Source: Chloroflexota bacterium
GTDB taxonomy: Bacteria; Chloroflexota; Limnocylindria; Limnocylindrales; CSP1-4
Assembly: GCA_016191425.1 (NCBI GenBank)
Contig: JACPOR010000008.1
Location: forward strand, 1 to 64,000
Length of the DNA: 64,000 nucleotides
Reading direction: 5' to 3'
This document shows positions 45,488-56,800 of the stretch, in pieces (within the stretch, counting starts at the first letter, position 1; the number at the start of each line of letters is the position of its first letter). The notes below the pieces were generated by a model that made no database searches, was not told where the DNA came from, and saw nothing but the letters and a program-made list of their open reading frames with translations. Made by a program: the position numbers and the translations under genes.

Positions 45488-46452
45488 CCACGATCGTGCG
45501 AACCGAGGGCCTCGTTAAGCGATATGACCGGACACTCGCGGTTGCGGGCGTGGACCTCGACATCGAGGCGGGCGAGATCTTCGGCCTCGTCGGCCCGAAC
45601 GGCGCCGGGAAGACAACGACGCTCCGGATCCTGGCGACGCTGCTCGAGCCGACGGCGGGCGAGGCAGAGATCGCCGGCTGGTCCCTGGCCCGGAACCCCA
45701 ACGAGGTGCGTCGCGTCCTCGGCTTCATGCCGGATGTGTTCGGGGTCTACGACGACATGCGGGTCTGGGAGTACCTCGACTTCTTCGGCCGGTGCTACGG
45801 CCTGCCGGCGGCGACGCGGAAGCGGGTCATCGGCGACCTGCTGGACCTGGTGGACCTGGGTGACAAGCGGGACGCGTACGTCCAGGGCCTCTCCCGCGGG
45901 ATGCAACAGCGCCTGTGCCTCGCCCATGCCCTGGTCCATGATCCCAAGGTGCTGCTCCTCGACGAGCCCGCCTCCGGGCTGGATCCACGCGCCCGCGTCG
46001 AGCTCCGGGAGCTCCTTCGCGAGCTCCGGTCGCTGGGCAAGACCATCGTGATCAGCAGCCACATCCTCCCGGAGCTCGAGGAGCTCTGCACGAGCGTCGC
46101 CATCGTGGATCGGGGCCGCGTCCTGGCATCGGGGCGTATCTCTGACATCGAGCGACGGCTTCGCGTCGGGGCCGTCCTGCAGGCTCGCGTCCTCGCCGAG
46201 GGCGAAGCCCTGGAATCCGCGCGTGCCTGGTTCTCCGGACAGCCTGACGTGGCGTCGGCGGCCATCCTCCCCGATGGCATGCTGGAACTCGGGTTCCGCG
46301 GCGACGAGTTCGGTGCTTCGGCACTCCTGCGCAATGCCGTCTCGTCCGGACTGGCGATCGCCAGCTTCTCGCGGGCAGCGAGCGACCTCGAGGAGCTCTT
46401 CCTCCAGGTCACCGGGCTGGACGAGCCGGCGGCCGCGGCGGTGACGGCGTGA
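45484..46452 (+). CDS. ABC transporter ATP-binding protein
   Basis: LVGPNGAGKTTTLRILATLL; LSRGMQQRLCLAHALVHDPKVLLLDEPASGLDP. Confidence 0.96.
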   Translation: MTTIVRTEGLVKRYDRTLAVAGVDLDIEAGEIFGLVGPNGAGKTTTLRILATLLEPTAGEAEIAGWSLARNPNEVRRVLGFMPDVFGVYDDMRVWEYLDFFGRCYGLPAATRKRVIGDLLDLVDLGDKRDAYVQGLSRGMQQRLCLAHALVHDPKVLLLDEPASGLDPRARVELRELLRELRSLGKTIVISSHILPELEELCTSVAIVDRGRVLASGRISDIERRLRVGAVLQARVLAEGEALESARAWFSGQPDVASAAILPDGMLELGFRGDEFGASALLRNAVSSGLAIASFSRAASDLEELFLQVTGLDEPAAAAVTA

Positions 46453-47588
46453 TCGGCCGGATGGCTTCCCGTCGACCGCGAATCGCGCTGCCGGGGATCA
46501 CGGCGATCCTCGTCAAGGAACTGCGCGGCCGGATGCGCGGCAGGCGAGCGTTCGTCTCGGTGACGATCTACGTTCTCATCGTGGCCGGGTTCGCGGGGAT
46601 GGTCGGCCGGATCCTGGAGGAGAGCGTCCGCCAGAATTTCGGCTTCAGCCCCGAGTACCAGTCGGCCTCCATCGGGCGTGGGATCTTCATCTCGCTGATG
46701 TACCTGCAAACGCTCATGATCGCCGTCCTTGCCCCGGCCTCGACGGCTGGGACCATCAGCGGCGAGCGCGAGCGACAGACGCTCGACTTGCTTGCGGTGA
46801 CCCCGATCTCGTCTCTCGCCATCGTGGTCGGCAAGCTGCTTTCGTCGCTGACCTGGGTGTTCGTTCTCATCCTTGCCTCGATCCCCGTCGCGGCCCTGGT
46901 CTTCGTCTACGGAGGCGTGGCACCGGACGATCTGCTGCGGGGATATGCCCTGCTGTTCGTGACCGCCACGGCCTTCGGCGCGCTCGGGATCTTCTTTTCG
47001 GCGCTGGTCCGCCGAAGTGGCGCCGCCACCGGACTCACGTTCGTCTCGATCCTCGTCGCCACCGTGGGCCTGACGTTCGTCTGGGTCTTCCTGCGCGTCA
47101 GTGTGCCCAACAATCTCGATGGCCCGGGTCTCGCCGCGAATCGACCGCCCGAGGCCCTCCTCTACCTGAATCCGTTCGTGGGTCAGGCGGACGTGGCCTG
47201 TGGAGCGGAGGGCGGGACCGGGTCCTGGTGCTCGATCATCGCCGAAGTGACGGGGACGAACCCGTCCTTCGGCCAGCCCGTTCCGGTCGCGCTCGGTGTC
47301 GCGCCCGATGGAGGGATTGGCCAGGCCTGTGTTTCTGACGGGACGACCACGAAGTGCACGAGCGCGGTCGCCGGCCCCGGGCTCGCGGCTCCCGATGCGA
47401 TCGCTAACGATGTCGTAGCCGATCCGGCATCACTCCGTGATCGCTACTGGCCGAGGTCTGCCCTGACGCTCCTGCTCGTATCGCTCGGCTTCACGGTCGC
47501 GGCAGTCCAGCTCATCACGCCGGCTCGTCGATGGCGGCCACATCTGCCCGGCCCCAGGCGGCGTCCCCGCGCCAAGGATTCCGCCTGA
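46449..47588 (+). CDS. ABC-2 type permease
   Basis: STAGTISGERERQTLDLLAVTPISSLAIVVGKLLSSL; multiple TM helices. Confidence 0.9.
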   Translation: MIGRMASRRPRIALPGITAILVKELRGRMRGRRAFVSVTIYVLIVAGFAGMVGRILEESVRQNFGFSPEYQSASIGRGIFISLMYLQTLMIAVLAPASTAGTISGERERQTLDLLAVTPISSLAIVVGKLLSSLTWVFVLILASIPVAALVFVYGGVAPDDLLRGYALLFVTATAFGALGIFFSALVRRSGAATGLTFVSILVATVGLTFVWVFLRVSVPNNLDGPGLAANRPPEALLYLNPFVGQADVACGAEGGTGSWCSIIAEVTGTNPSFGQPVPVALGVAPDGGIGQACVSDGTTTKCTSAVAGPGLAAPDAIANDVVADPASLRDRYWPRSALTLLLVSLGFTVAAVQLITPARRWRPHLPGPRRRPRAKDSA

Positions 47589-49573
47589 TGGCGGGAGGCC
47601 TGCCCGACTGGGGTCGAGTGCGCCGCGCCCTGCGCCGACCAGATGCGCCCGCAGCGGCGTTCCTGATTCCCGAGGACCCGCGGCGGATCCATCCCGGGCC
47701 CCTCGACCCTGACCTGGAGCGGCTGCGGATCGAGCTCAGCCCGCATCGCCGACGGCTGTGGGTTCGTCGTATCGTCCGTCGCGCCTGGCTCACGCTCGCG
47801 GCCGCAATCGGCGCCGAGCTCGTGCTCTTCCTCGCCGGCCGGGCGTGGCCGATCGAAGGTCTCGCGGCCGTCGGAGCGAGCATCCCGATCCTCGCCCTGG
47901 TTCTCCTCGCCGCGGCGTCGGCACGAGCCCGTCCCGGCCTCGGTGAGACCGCGCTCGCCGTTGATCGGGAAGCCCGCCTCGGCGACCGCCTCGCGACCGC
48001 TCTCGCCCTCGGCGGTTCCGTCGCCGCGGCGGCCGGGCCACCATCCGCGGAAGAGGAGGCACTGCCGGCCAACCACGCGGTCGCGCTCGACCTGGCTGGA
48101 GAGGAGCAGCGCTTCGTCCGCCGCCAACGACGGGATGCGCTCGCGAGCCTGCGCCTGGTCCCGACCACGCTGTTTCGGCCCCGGCTCCCGCGTCGTCCGG
48201 GCCTGGCCGTCATCCTCCTCTCAGTTGCCCTGATCCCCACGCTCCTGCTGCCGAATGCCCAGGACGCCGTCATCGCCCAGAACCGGGCCATCCGGGAGCA
48301 GGCGACGGCGCAGGCCGGGAAGCTCGACCGGCTGGCGGACCGACTCGCTTCGAAGGGCATCAATCCGGACGATCCGCGGACCCGGCTTGCCAAGGAGCTG
48401 CGCGATCTGGCCCGGCAGCTCCGCGACCATCCTGACGACCTGACGACGAACCTCGCCAAGCTTGGCGCGGTCGAGGCGGCACTGCGCTCGCAACTCGACC
48501 CGGCCAATGAGCAGCGAGCGGCCGCGCTCTCATCGCTCAGCCGCGGCCTCTCCCGCGCCGCGACCGGCGATGCCAGGGCCAACCCGAACGGCGATCCGAC
48601 CACGGCCGCCCGGGACCTCGAGGATCTCTCGCGGAACCTCGACGCGATGACCCAGGCCCAGCTACAGGACCTCGCGCGGCAACTGGCCGAGCTGCAGGGA
48701 ACGGCGAGTCAGGCGTCGGGCGCATCCGCACAGGCGCTCCGAGACGCCGCCCAGAGCCTGGCCCAGGGAGACATGGCGGGTGCGAAGTCGGCCCTGGACC
48801 GGCTCGCCGAGACCCTCGGTGACGCCCAGAACAGCGTCGCCCAGAACCGCGACCTCGCAGGTGCGGCCAACCAGCTCCAGGACAGCCGGCGCGACCTCGC
48901 CAACTCGGGACGATCGGGCCAGCCCGGCTCGACGGGCGGACAGACCGGGCAGGGCGGGGCAGGTCAGCCCGGAACCGGGCAGCCGGGAAGGAGTGGCACT
49001 CCGGGTAGTTCGGGGCAGCCCGGGGGAAGCGGACAACCCGGCAGCGCCGGACAGGGCTCCGGTTCGGGTCAGCGGTCGGGGCAGGGGTCGGGCTCTGGCC
49101 AGGGGTCGGGGCAGGGCTCGGGCTCTGGGCAGGGCTCGGGTCAGGGCTCGGGCTCCGGGACCGGCTCGGGCTCCGGGCAGGGCTCGGGCTCCGGGACCGG
49201 CTCGCTTGGCGGCGGGGGATCGAACGCCAGCTACCTCGGATCCGGAACCGGCGGTAACGGCAGCGCCGGCGGGCCGGTCAATCCCAACCGACCCTCGGTC
49301 CTTGGAGCTGACCTCAGCAGCATCTTCGCGCCGTTCGATCGCCTCGGGAATCCCGGGGACCCGTCGTACATCTCGGGCGCGGGTGGGTCGGGCCAGGTCA
49401 CGCAGGGCAGCCAGCAGGGGCCCGGGTCGGATCCGGGATCGTACGTCCCCTACTCCCAGGTCTTCGGCCAGTTCCAGCAGTACGCCCTTACGTCGCTCGA
49501 GCGCGGCTACGTGCCCCTGTCGGTCAAGGATTACGTGCGGGACTACTTCAGCTCACTCGATCCTCAACAGTAG
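47588..49573 (+). CDS. membrane protein with coiled-coil and G/Q/S low-complexity C-terminus
   Basis: TM pairs then QGSGSGQGSGQGSGSGQ tract; TGATG overlap with permease gene. Confidence 0.8.
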   Translation: MAGGLPDWGRVRRALRRPDAPAAAFLIPEDPRRIHPGPLDPDLERLRIELSPHRRRLWVRRIVRRAWLTLAAAIGAELVLFLAGRAWPIEGLAAVGASIPILALVLLAAASARARPGLGETALAVDREARLGDRLATALALGGSVAAAAGPPSAEEEALPANHAVALDLAGEEQRFVRRQRRDALASLRLVPTTLFRPRLPRRPGLAVILLSVALIPTLLLPNAQDAVIAQNRAIREQATAQAGKLDRLADRLASKGINPDDPRTRLAKELRDLARQLRDHPDDLTTNLAKLGAVEAALRSQLDPANEQRAAALSSLSRGLSRAATGDARANPNGDPTTAARDLEDLSRNLDAMTQAQLQDLARQLAELQGTASQASGASAQALRDAAQSLAQGDMAGAKSALDRLAETLGDAQNSVAQNRDLAGAANQLQDSRRDLANSGRSGQPGSTGGQTGQGGAGQPGTGQPGRSGTPGSSGQPGGSGQPGSAGQGSGSGQRSGQGSGSGQGSGQGSGSGQGSGQGSGSGTGSGSGQGSGSGTGSLGGGGSNASYLGSGTGGNGSAGGPVNPNRPSVLGADLSSIFAPFDRLGNPGDPSYISGAGGSGQVTQGSQQGPGSDPGSYVPYSQVFGQFQQYALTSLERGYVPLSVKDYVRDYFSSLDPQQ

Positions 49574-49588
49574 CGCCCGGAGGGACTC

Positions 49589-50602
49589 ATGGAGACGAGC
49601 ATCATCGATGGCGGCGCCAGCCCTATGGCGCCCGAGGCCTTTGCCGAACGGGCGAGTGCGATCGAGCGCGAGGTCGGCCGAGTGATCGTGGGCCAGCGTG
49701 AGCTGGTCCGCCAGACCGTGACCGCCCTCCTGGCGAACAGCCATGTCCTCCTCGAGGGCGTTCCCGGTCTCGGCAAGACGATGCTCGTTCGGACGATCGC
49801 CGACGTCATCGACTGCGCGTTCAACCGGATCCAGTTCACTCCGGACCTCATGCCGGCCGATATCACGGGCACGAACATCCTGGTCGAGGAAGGCGGCCGG
49901 CGAATCTTCCGCTTCCAGCCCGGGCCGATCTTCGCGAACCTCGTCTTGGCCGACGAGATCAACCGGGCCACGCCCAAGACGCAGTCGTCGCTCCTCGAGG
50001 CCATGCAGGAGCACCAGGTGACGGTTGCCCGGCAACGGTATCCGCTCGACGCGCCGTTCTTCGTCCTGGCCACCCAGAACCCGCTTGAAATGGAGGGGAC
50101 CTATCCCCTGCCCGAGGCACAGCTGGACCGCTTCCTGTTCAAGGTCCACGTCCCGTTCCCGTCCGAGGAAGACCTCGCGACGATCATCGAGCGGACAACG
50201 GGTGTCGACGCCCCCACGGCGAACACGGTTTGCACGGCCGCCCAGATCGTGGAGATGCAGCGACTCGCCCGAGCCGTGCCCATCGCACCCCACATCACTG
50301 CCTACGCCGTGAGCCTGCTTGCGGCGACGCATCCGGACCAGCCGAGGGCCCCCCAGATCGTGCGCGAGTACGTCCGTTACGGCGGCTCGCCCCGCGGGGC
50401 ACAGGCCCTGGTGACGGCCGGCAAGATCTACGCCCTGCTCGACGGCCGCTTCAACGTTGCGATCGACGATATTCGCGCGGTCGCGCTGCCGGCACTTCGG
50501 CACCGTGTCATCCTCAATTTCGAGGGTGATGCCGAGGGCATCACGACCGAGGCGATCGTCCATTCCATCCTCGACGCGGTCTCCGCACCTGCAGTCGAAT
50601 AG
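49589..50602 (+). CDS. MoxR-family AAA+ ATPase
   Basis: HVLLEGVPGLGKTMLVRTIADVIDCAFNRIQFTPDLMPADITGTNI; ATQNPLEMEGTYPLPEAQLDRFLFK. Confidence 0.96.
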   Translation: METSIIDGGASPMAPEAFAERASAIEREVGRVIVGQRELVRQTVTALLANSHVLLEGVPGLGKTMLVRTIADVIDCAFNRIQFTPDLMPADITGTNILVEEGGRRIFRFQPGPIFANLVLADEINRATPKTQSSLLEAMQEHQVTVARQRYPLDAPFFVLATQNPLEMEGTYPLPEAQLDRFLFKVHVPFPSEEDLATIIERTTGVDAPTANTVCTAAQIVEMQRLARAVPIAPHITAYAVSLLAATHPDQPRAPQIVREYVRYGGSPRGAQALVTAGKIYALLDGRFNVAIDDIRAVALPALRHRVILNFEGDAEGITTEAIVHSILDAVSAPAVE

Positions 50603-50631
50603 CCGCCGCGGCGCAGCACGAATCGAAACGC

Positions 50632-51624
50632 ATGGACGGTCCGCTCGGGAACCCGCAGCCTGCCGATGCAGCCGCGCCGGCCCGGACCAACGCGGGCTCG
50701 TCCGGGCACGACAGGGCGCGGCGCGTCCACCTTCCCTCGGACCTTGACCCCACCGTCTTCGACGAGACGTTCCTGCGTCAGCTGGAGCGCCTCCAGGTCC
50801 TGATGCGGGCACCCGTCCGTGGCGGCCTGAAGGGCGGTCGGCGCTCCGTGAAGCGGGGCCAATCCGTCGAGTTCGCCGACTTCCGCGACTACGCGCTCGG
50901 CGATGACCTCCGCCAGCTTGACTGGAACGTCCTGGCTCGCCTGGAAAAGCTCTTCATCAAGCTCTACGTCGAGGAGGAGGATGTCACGATTTCGTTCCTC
51001 ATCGACACGTCGGCCTCGATGGGATCGGGACGCCCGTCCAAGTTCCTGTTTGCCCAACGGGCCGCGGCGGCCCTCGGCTACATCGGTCTCGCCTCGGAGG
51101 ATCGGGTGGCCGTCACCACCCTTGGAGGCCGGGCCGGACGACGGCAGGTCGCCCTGCGAGGATCGGGCCGGGTTTTCCGGCTTCTCTCGGCGCTCTCGGC
51201 GATCGCGGTGGCGGAAGGCCCGACAGATCTCCAGGCGGCAGCCCGCCACGCGGGTGCCCAGCTATCCGGTCGCGGGGTCATCGTCCTCCTGTCCGATCTC
51301 CTGGATCCGCATGCCGATCGGGTGATCCGCGAGCTGGCGGCCACCGGATCCGAGCTCATCGTGCTGCACCTGCTCTCGCCGCAGGAGCTCGATCCCGCCC
51401 TCGAAGGGGACCTTCGCCTCGTCGACGTGGAAACAGGCGACGGGGTCGACGTCACCGTCGATCTCGCGACGCTCGACAGTTACCGGCAGCGGCTCGACAC
51501 GTGGCGTGACGGGTTCGCCGACCTTGCCGCGCGGCGTCGGGCGACCTATGTGCCCTTGTCGACCGTCGTTCCGCTGAGCGACCTGATGTTCGCGGAGCTG
51601 CGGCGACGCCAGGTGGTGGGCTAG
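50632..51624 (+). CDS. DUF58 domain protein
   Basis: GGRRSVKRGQSVEFADFRDYALGDDLRQLDWNVLARLEKLFIKLYVEEEDVTISFLIDTSASMG. Confidence 0.95.
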   Translation: MDGPLGNPQPADAAAPARTNAGSSGHDRARRVHLPSDLDPTVFDETFLRQLERLQVLMRAPVRGGLKGGRRSVKRGQSVEFADFRDYALGDDLRQLDWNVLARLEKLFIKLYVEEEDVTISFLIDTSASMGSGRPSKFLFAQRAAAALGYIGLASEDRVAVTTLGGRAGRRQVALRGSGRVFRLLSALSAIAVAEGPTDLQAAARHAGAQLSGRGVIVLLSDLLDPHADRVIRELAATGSELIVLHLLSPQELDPALEGDLRLVDVETGDGVDVTVDLATLDSYRQRLDTWRDGFADLAARRRATYVPLSTVVPLSDLMFAELRRRQVVG

Positions 51625-51626
51625 CG

Positions 51627-53882
51627 ATGCCATTCGTTGCCCCTCTTGCCCTCCTCGGACTGCTCTTCATCCCGGCCGTCATCGCCATGTACCTGCTCAA
51701 GCTGCGGCGAGCTGAGACGGTGGTGTCGTCGACGCTGCTCTGGCAGCGCCTGGTGGCAGACGTCGAGGCCAACGCGCCATGGCAGCGCCTGCGGCGGAGC
51801 CTGCTCATGTTGCTGCAGCTGCTCCTCGTGCTGCTGTTGGCGCTCCTCGCGGCCCGCCCGTTCCTCGAGCGACCCGCCGGGCTCGCCACGGATCTCGTCA
51901 TGGTCATCGACACGTCGGCCAGCATGGGCGCCACCGACGTGTCACCGGATCGCCTGACCGCGGCGACGCAGAAGGCCATCGAGGCGCTGCGCGACCTGCC
52001 CGCCGGCGGCAAGGTCAGTGTCGTCGCGGCCGGTCGAACGGCACGAGTCGTCGTGAACGCAACCGCGGATCTCGGCCGCGTGCGGGCGGCGCTCGAGGGG
52101 CTGCGTGTCAGCCCGGCCACGGGCGATCTCGGTGACGCGCTCGTCCTTGCCGACGCCCTCGCGTCGCGCTCCGGGGACGCCGAGATCCTCGTGGCGACGG
52201 ACGCGGCTCTGGCGATTCCCCCGACGACGCGGATCGAGCACACCGTGAAGGTCCTTCAGGTCGGGCGCGACGGACGGAACCAGGCCATCGTGGCGTTGGC
52301 CGTCCGGCAGGGTGCGTCCGGAGTCAGCCGATCCGTGTTCGTGAGCATCGCGAACCTGGCTCTGCAGACAGCCCAACGACGACTCCAGGTATTCGGCGAC
52401 GGGGTGCTGCTCGAGGCTCGGGACCTCCTCCTCGATCCCCAGACGAGGGCCGAGGCGACGATCGATGACATCCCGTTCGGCGTTGCCGTGATCGAGGTCC
52501 GCCTGGATCGTTCAGGCGGTGCGCCAGACGTCCTGGCGCTCGATGACCGCGCCTGGGCAATCGTCCCGCCGGAGCGACTTCGCCGCATCCTCCTCGTATC
52601 GGACGGCGACCCCTACCTGGAGACGGCGCTCACGTACCTGCCCAACACGGAGCTCTACGGGGTGAAGGTGGCGGACTACGGCCCCGCGACCCATCCGGAG
52701 CTGTTCAACCTCATCATCTTCGAAGGCACCCTGCCGGCCGAGTTGCCCGCGACGCCAGTCCTGTCGATCGCTCCGACATCGTCGTCGGTGCTCGGCGAGG
52801 TCGTCGGCACCCTGAAGGATCCGGCCATCGGATCGCTCGATCCCGCGGAACCGGTCCTCCGCTACGTGGACCTGTCCACGACGCACGTGGGGACCGCAGT
52901 CAAGCTCGCCCTGCCGGCCTGGGCGAGGACGGTCATTCCGGGGCCCGCCGGAGCACCCCTCCTGTATGCGGGAACGGTGAGCGGCAGGCCGGCCGCGGTC
53001 CTCGCGTTCGAGCCACGCCTGTCGGACCTGCCCCTCCAGGTGGCCTTTCCGATCCTCGTCTCGAACCTCGTCGGGGAGTTGATGGGTGGCTCTTCGACGC
53101 CGTCACAGGCCCTGGAGCCCGGCAGCCCCGTCACGCTCCCGCTGCCCGCCGGCGCGACGGGGCTGAAGGTCACGAAGCCCGGTGGCGAGACGGTCGATCT
53201 CCAGCCGGGCACGCCCGGCGGCGGCAGCGCGAGCTTCAGCCAGACGGACCAGCTGGGCGTGTACAGCGCGGTCCCGATCCTGGATGCGTCGGCCACGCCC
53301 AATTCCGCGGCGCCCGTCGTCACGGCAACCCCGAGCACCACAGCCACGTCGAGCGCCGCGACGGGCCTCGCCTCCCCGACCCCGGTTCCGACGCCACCAT
53401 CCGCCGACCCGAACGCCCCCGTCCGGTTCGCCATCGATTTGTTCGATCCGGCGGAGTCGAACATCATTCCCGGGTCGGCGGCGGCCATCGTGGCGCTTGG
53501 CGGCGGGCTGACATCGGGCCCCGATCGATCCGCCGGGTCGGCTCCCCTGCCATCGGCACCGTCGGGATCGCCCGCGCCATCGTCCGCATCGCCGGCGCCA
53601 TCCGGTGCCAGTGCCGGGGCCGGGGCCGGTGCCGGTGCCGGGGCCGGTGCCGGGGCCGGTGCCGGTGCCGGTGCCGTAACCGACCGCCCGGCGGCACGGG
53701 ATGAGCTCTGGATCCCGATCGTCCTCCTGGTCCTCCTCGTGCTCATGGTCGAGTGGCTCACCTACCAGCGCGACGCGGCCACCCGGCTGTGGCGGGCCAT
53801 GCGCGCTCGAGTCGGCCTGGCGCCGCCAGCCTCGCCCGGGACCGGGACGCCCGCGACCCACGAGTCACGGCGCGACCGCTGA
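51627..53882 (+). CDS. BatA-like VWA-domain membrane protein
   Basis: FVAPLALLGLLFIPAVIAMYLLKLRRAETVVSSTLLWQRLV; DLVMVIDTSASMGATDVSPDRL; C-terminal TM. Confidence 0.92.
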   Translation: MPFVAPLALLGLLFIPAVIAMYLLKLRRAETVVSSTLLWQRLVADVEANAPWQRLRRSLLMLLQLLLVLLLALLAARPFLERPAGLATDLVMVIDTSASMGATDVSPDRLTAATQKAIEALRDLPAGGKVSVVAAGRTARVVVNATADLGRVRAALEGLRVSPATGDLGDALVLADALASRSGDAEILVATDAALAIPPTTRIEHTVKVLQVGRDGRNQAIVALAVRQGASGVSRSVFVSIANLALQTAQRRLQVFGDGVLLEARDLLLDPQTRAEATIDDIPFGVAVIEVRLDRSGGAPDVLALDDRAWAIVPPERLRRILLVSDGDPYLETALTYLPNTELYGVKVADYGPATHPELFNLIIFEGTLPAELPATPVLSIAPTSSSVLGEVVGTLKDPAIGSLDPAEPVLRYVDLSTTHVGTAVKLALPAWARTVIPGPAGAPLLYAGTVSGRPAAVLAFEPRLSDLPLQVAFPILVSNLVGELMGGSSTPSQALEPGSPVTLPLPAGATGLKVTKPGGETVDLQPGTPGGGSASFSQTDQLGVYSAVPILDASATPNSAAPVVTATPSTTATSSAATGLASPTPVPTPPSADPNAPVRFAIDLFDPAESNIIPGSAAAIVALGGGLTSGPDRSAGSAPLPSAPSGSPAPSSASPAPSGASAGAGAGAGAGAGAGAGAGAGAVTDRPAARDELWIPIVLLVLLVLMVEWLTYQRDAATRLWRAMRARVGLAPPASPGTGTPATHESRRDR

Positions 53883-56800
53883 TGGGCATTCGGTTCGAGA
53901 CGCCCGCATGGCTGCTTGTGCTGATCCCGATCCTGCTCATCATTTTCGTCCCGCACCTGGCCGCGCGTCGTCGCGTCGGCGTGGCGCGGCGCCGGGCGGC
54001 CCTTGCGGTTCGAACGGTCGTGGTCGCTTCCCTGGTCTTCGCCCTCGCCGGTTTCCAGCTCGTGCTGCCGGTCGATCGACTGGCGACGGTCTTCGTCGTG
54101 GATCTGTCCGACTCGGTCGGCCCCGCCGGACGCGCGTCCGCCCTGGCGTTCCTCCGCGAGAGCCTCGCCGTCATGCCCGACGGCGACGCGGCGGGGGTCG
54201 TGGCGTTCGGCAAAGACGCCCTCGTCGAGCGCCTGCCCGAGGAGATCCGCCAGATCGAGCGAATTCGATCCACGCCGGTGACCGCGGCGACCGATGTCGG
54301 CGGTGCCCTGCGGCTTGCCTCGGCCCTGTTCCCGGATGAGATGCAGAAACGGATCGTCCTGATCTCGGACGGCAACGACACGACGGGCCGGGGTCAGCAG
54401 GAGGCCGCCCTGGCGGCGACCCGAGGGATTCAGGTCGAGACGCGGCTCGTCGGTGTCGAGCAACGTGATGAGGTCCTGGTGGAGCGGGTCCAGGCGCCAT
54501 CGACGGCGCGGCTGGGCGAAACGATCGAGGTTGCCGCGACGGTGGTCTCCAGCGTGGCGCAATCGGCGGTCGTCCAGTTGTATGCAGACGGGCAACTCGC
54601 CGATACCCAGGCCGTCGACCTCCTCGAAGGCTCGAATCGGCTGGTCTTCGACGTCAAGCCCGCCGAGGCAGGATTCCATACCTTCCGGGTGGTCGTGGAG
54701 GCCGCCCGCGACACGTTCAGCCAGAACAACCGAGCCGACGCCAACACGATCGTCAAGGGCGAGCCCCGGATCCTCGTCCTGGCCGGCAACGCCGATGTCG
54801 CCGCAGAGCTCGTCTCGGCGCTCACGATTGAAGGGCAGAACGTCGAATCGATCGTGCCGGAAGCCCTCCCATCGAACTTCTCCGGGCTCGCGAACTACGA
54901 CAGTGTCGTGATGGTGGATGTCCCCCGGATCCGCATGAGCGATCGACAGCTCGCGGCGCTCCAGGTCTACGTCCGAGATCTGGGGCGTGGCCTCGTCATG
55001 GTCGGCGGCCCGGACAGCTTCGGGGCCGGCGGCTATGCGAAGACGACACTCGAGGAGACGCTGCCGGTCGACATGGGCGTCCGCAATCGCCAGCAGGAGC
55101 CCGATGTGGCACTGGTCGTGGTGATTGACAAGTCCGGGTCGATGGACGCCTGTCATTGCAACTCGTTCGGGGGCGGGCAGGGTGGCGGCCAGCTACAGGG
55201 CGTACGCAAGGTCGACATCGGCAAGGAAGCCATCCTGCGGGCCGCGGCGGCCCTCACGGCTCGCGACGAACTCGGCGTGGTGGCCTTCGATGATTCGGCC
55301 CATTGGGTGGTCCAGACGAAGCCCCTCGGCCAGATCTCCGACCTGCAGGGACAGATCGGCGGCATCAACCCGCTGGGTACCACGAACATCTTCGCGGGGC
55401 TGGACCAGGCGGTCACGTCGCTGGAGAAGGCGACGGCGACGCGCCGGCACATCATCCTGCTGACCGACGGCTGGTCGCGGTCCGGCCAGTACGACGAGAT
55501 CATCGCGCGGATGAAGGCGGCCGGTATCACATTGTCCACGGTGGGTGCCGGCGGCGGCGCGAATCCGTTTCTCGAGCAGCTCGCGACGCAGGGCGGGGGC
55601 CGCTTCTACGCCGCGGCCAATCCCGCCGCAATCCCGGACATCTTCCTCAAGGAGACGGAGCAGGTCGCCGGCCAGCAGATCGTCGAGGAACCGTTCTTCC
55701 CGATCCAGACCAGCTCCTCGCCCATCCTCCGCGGCCTCACGGACGGCTTTCCTCAGCTGCTCGGCTACAACGGGACGACGGCCAAGTCAGCCGCCCAGTC
55801 TGTCCTGGTCACGGCCCGCGACGACCCGCTTCTCGCCCAGTGGCAGTACGGTCTCGGGCGGAGCGTGGCCTGGACCTCCGACTCAACGGGTCGCTGGGCG
55901 CGAAGCTGGATCACCTGGCCGGGGTTCTCGAAGTTCTTCAGCCAACTTGTCGGATGGACCTTCCCCGGGGAGGAAGCGGGCGGGATCGAGGCCTCGTTCG
56001 ACGTCAAGGACGGCCGGACGACCCTCCACGTGGAGTCGGTGCAATCGGACGGGTCCCCGCGTGACTTCTACAGCACCTCCGCGGTCCTCGTCGGACCTGA
56101 CCTCAAACCCGTCGAAACGGACCTCGACCAGGTCGCTCCCGGCGTCTACGAGAAGGACCTGGGTGAGATCGGCGCGGGCGCCTACGCCGTGCGAATCACC
56201 CAGATCCGCCCCGGCAGCCCGGCCCTGGGACGGACCGTCGGCCTGGTGGCACCGGTGGCTGCCGAGTACCGGCTGCTCGGGGCGAACGAGCCCCTGCTGG
56301 CCACGCTCCGAGCGGCCACGAATGGCCGGGTGATCGCGACGCCCGTGGACCCGTGGCTGCACGACCTCCGGCTGACGTCGTCGTTCACGGAACTCTGGCC
56401 GTGGCTCCTGCTTCTGGCGTTGCTCCTCTGGCCGCTGGACATCGCTCTCCGGCGAGTGTCGCTGGGTCGGCGGGAACTCGCGGACGGATCGGCCTGGCTG
56501 GCTCGACGCTGGCGCGGACGCGGGGTCGCCGCGCCGCGGACGGCGACGGCCGCGGGGATGCTCGCCACTCGGGACCGGGCTGGCGGCGCGAGCGCGCGGG
56601 CCGCGATCCTTCGAGCCCACGATGAGGCGCCCGCGCCCACGGCAGCCGAGGACACGACCGCGCCGCAGCAGGCTGAAGGCACCCGGGCGCAGCAGGCTGA
56701 AGGCACCCGGGCGCTGCCACCGTCCCCTGCCCAGGCGCTGCCACCGGCACCCACCCGGGCGCTGCCGCCGTCCCCTGCCCAGGTGCTGCCACCGGCACCC

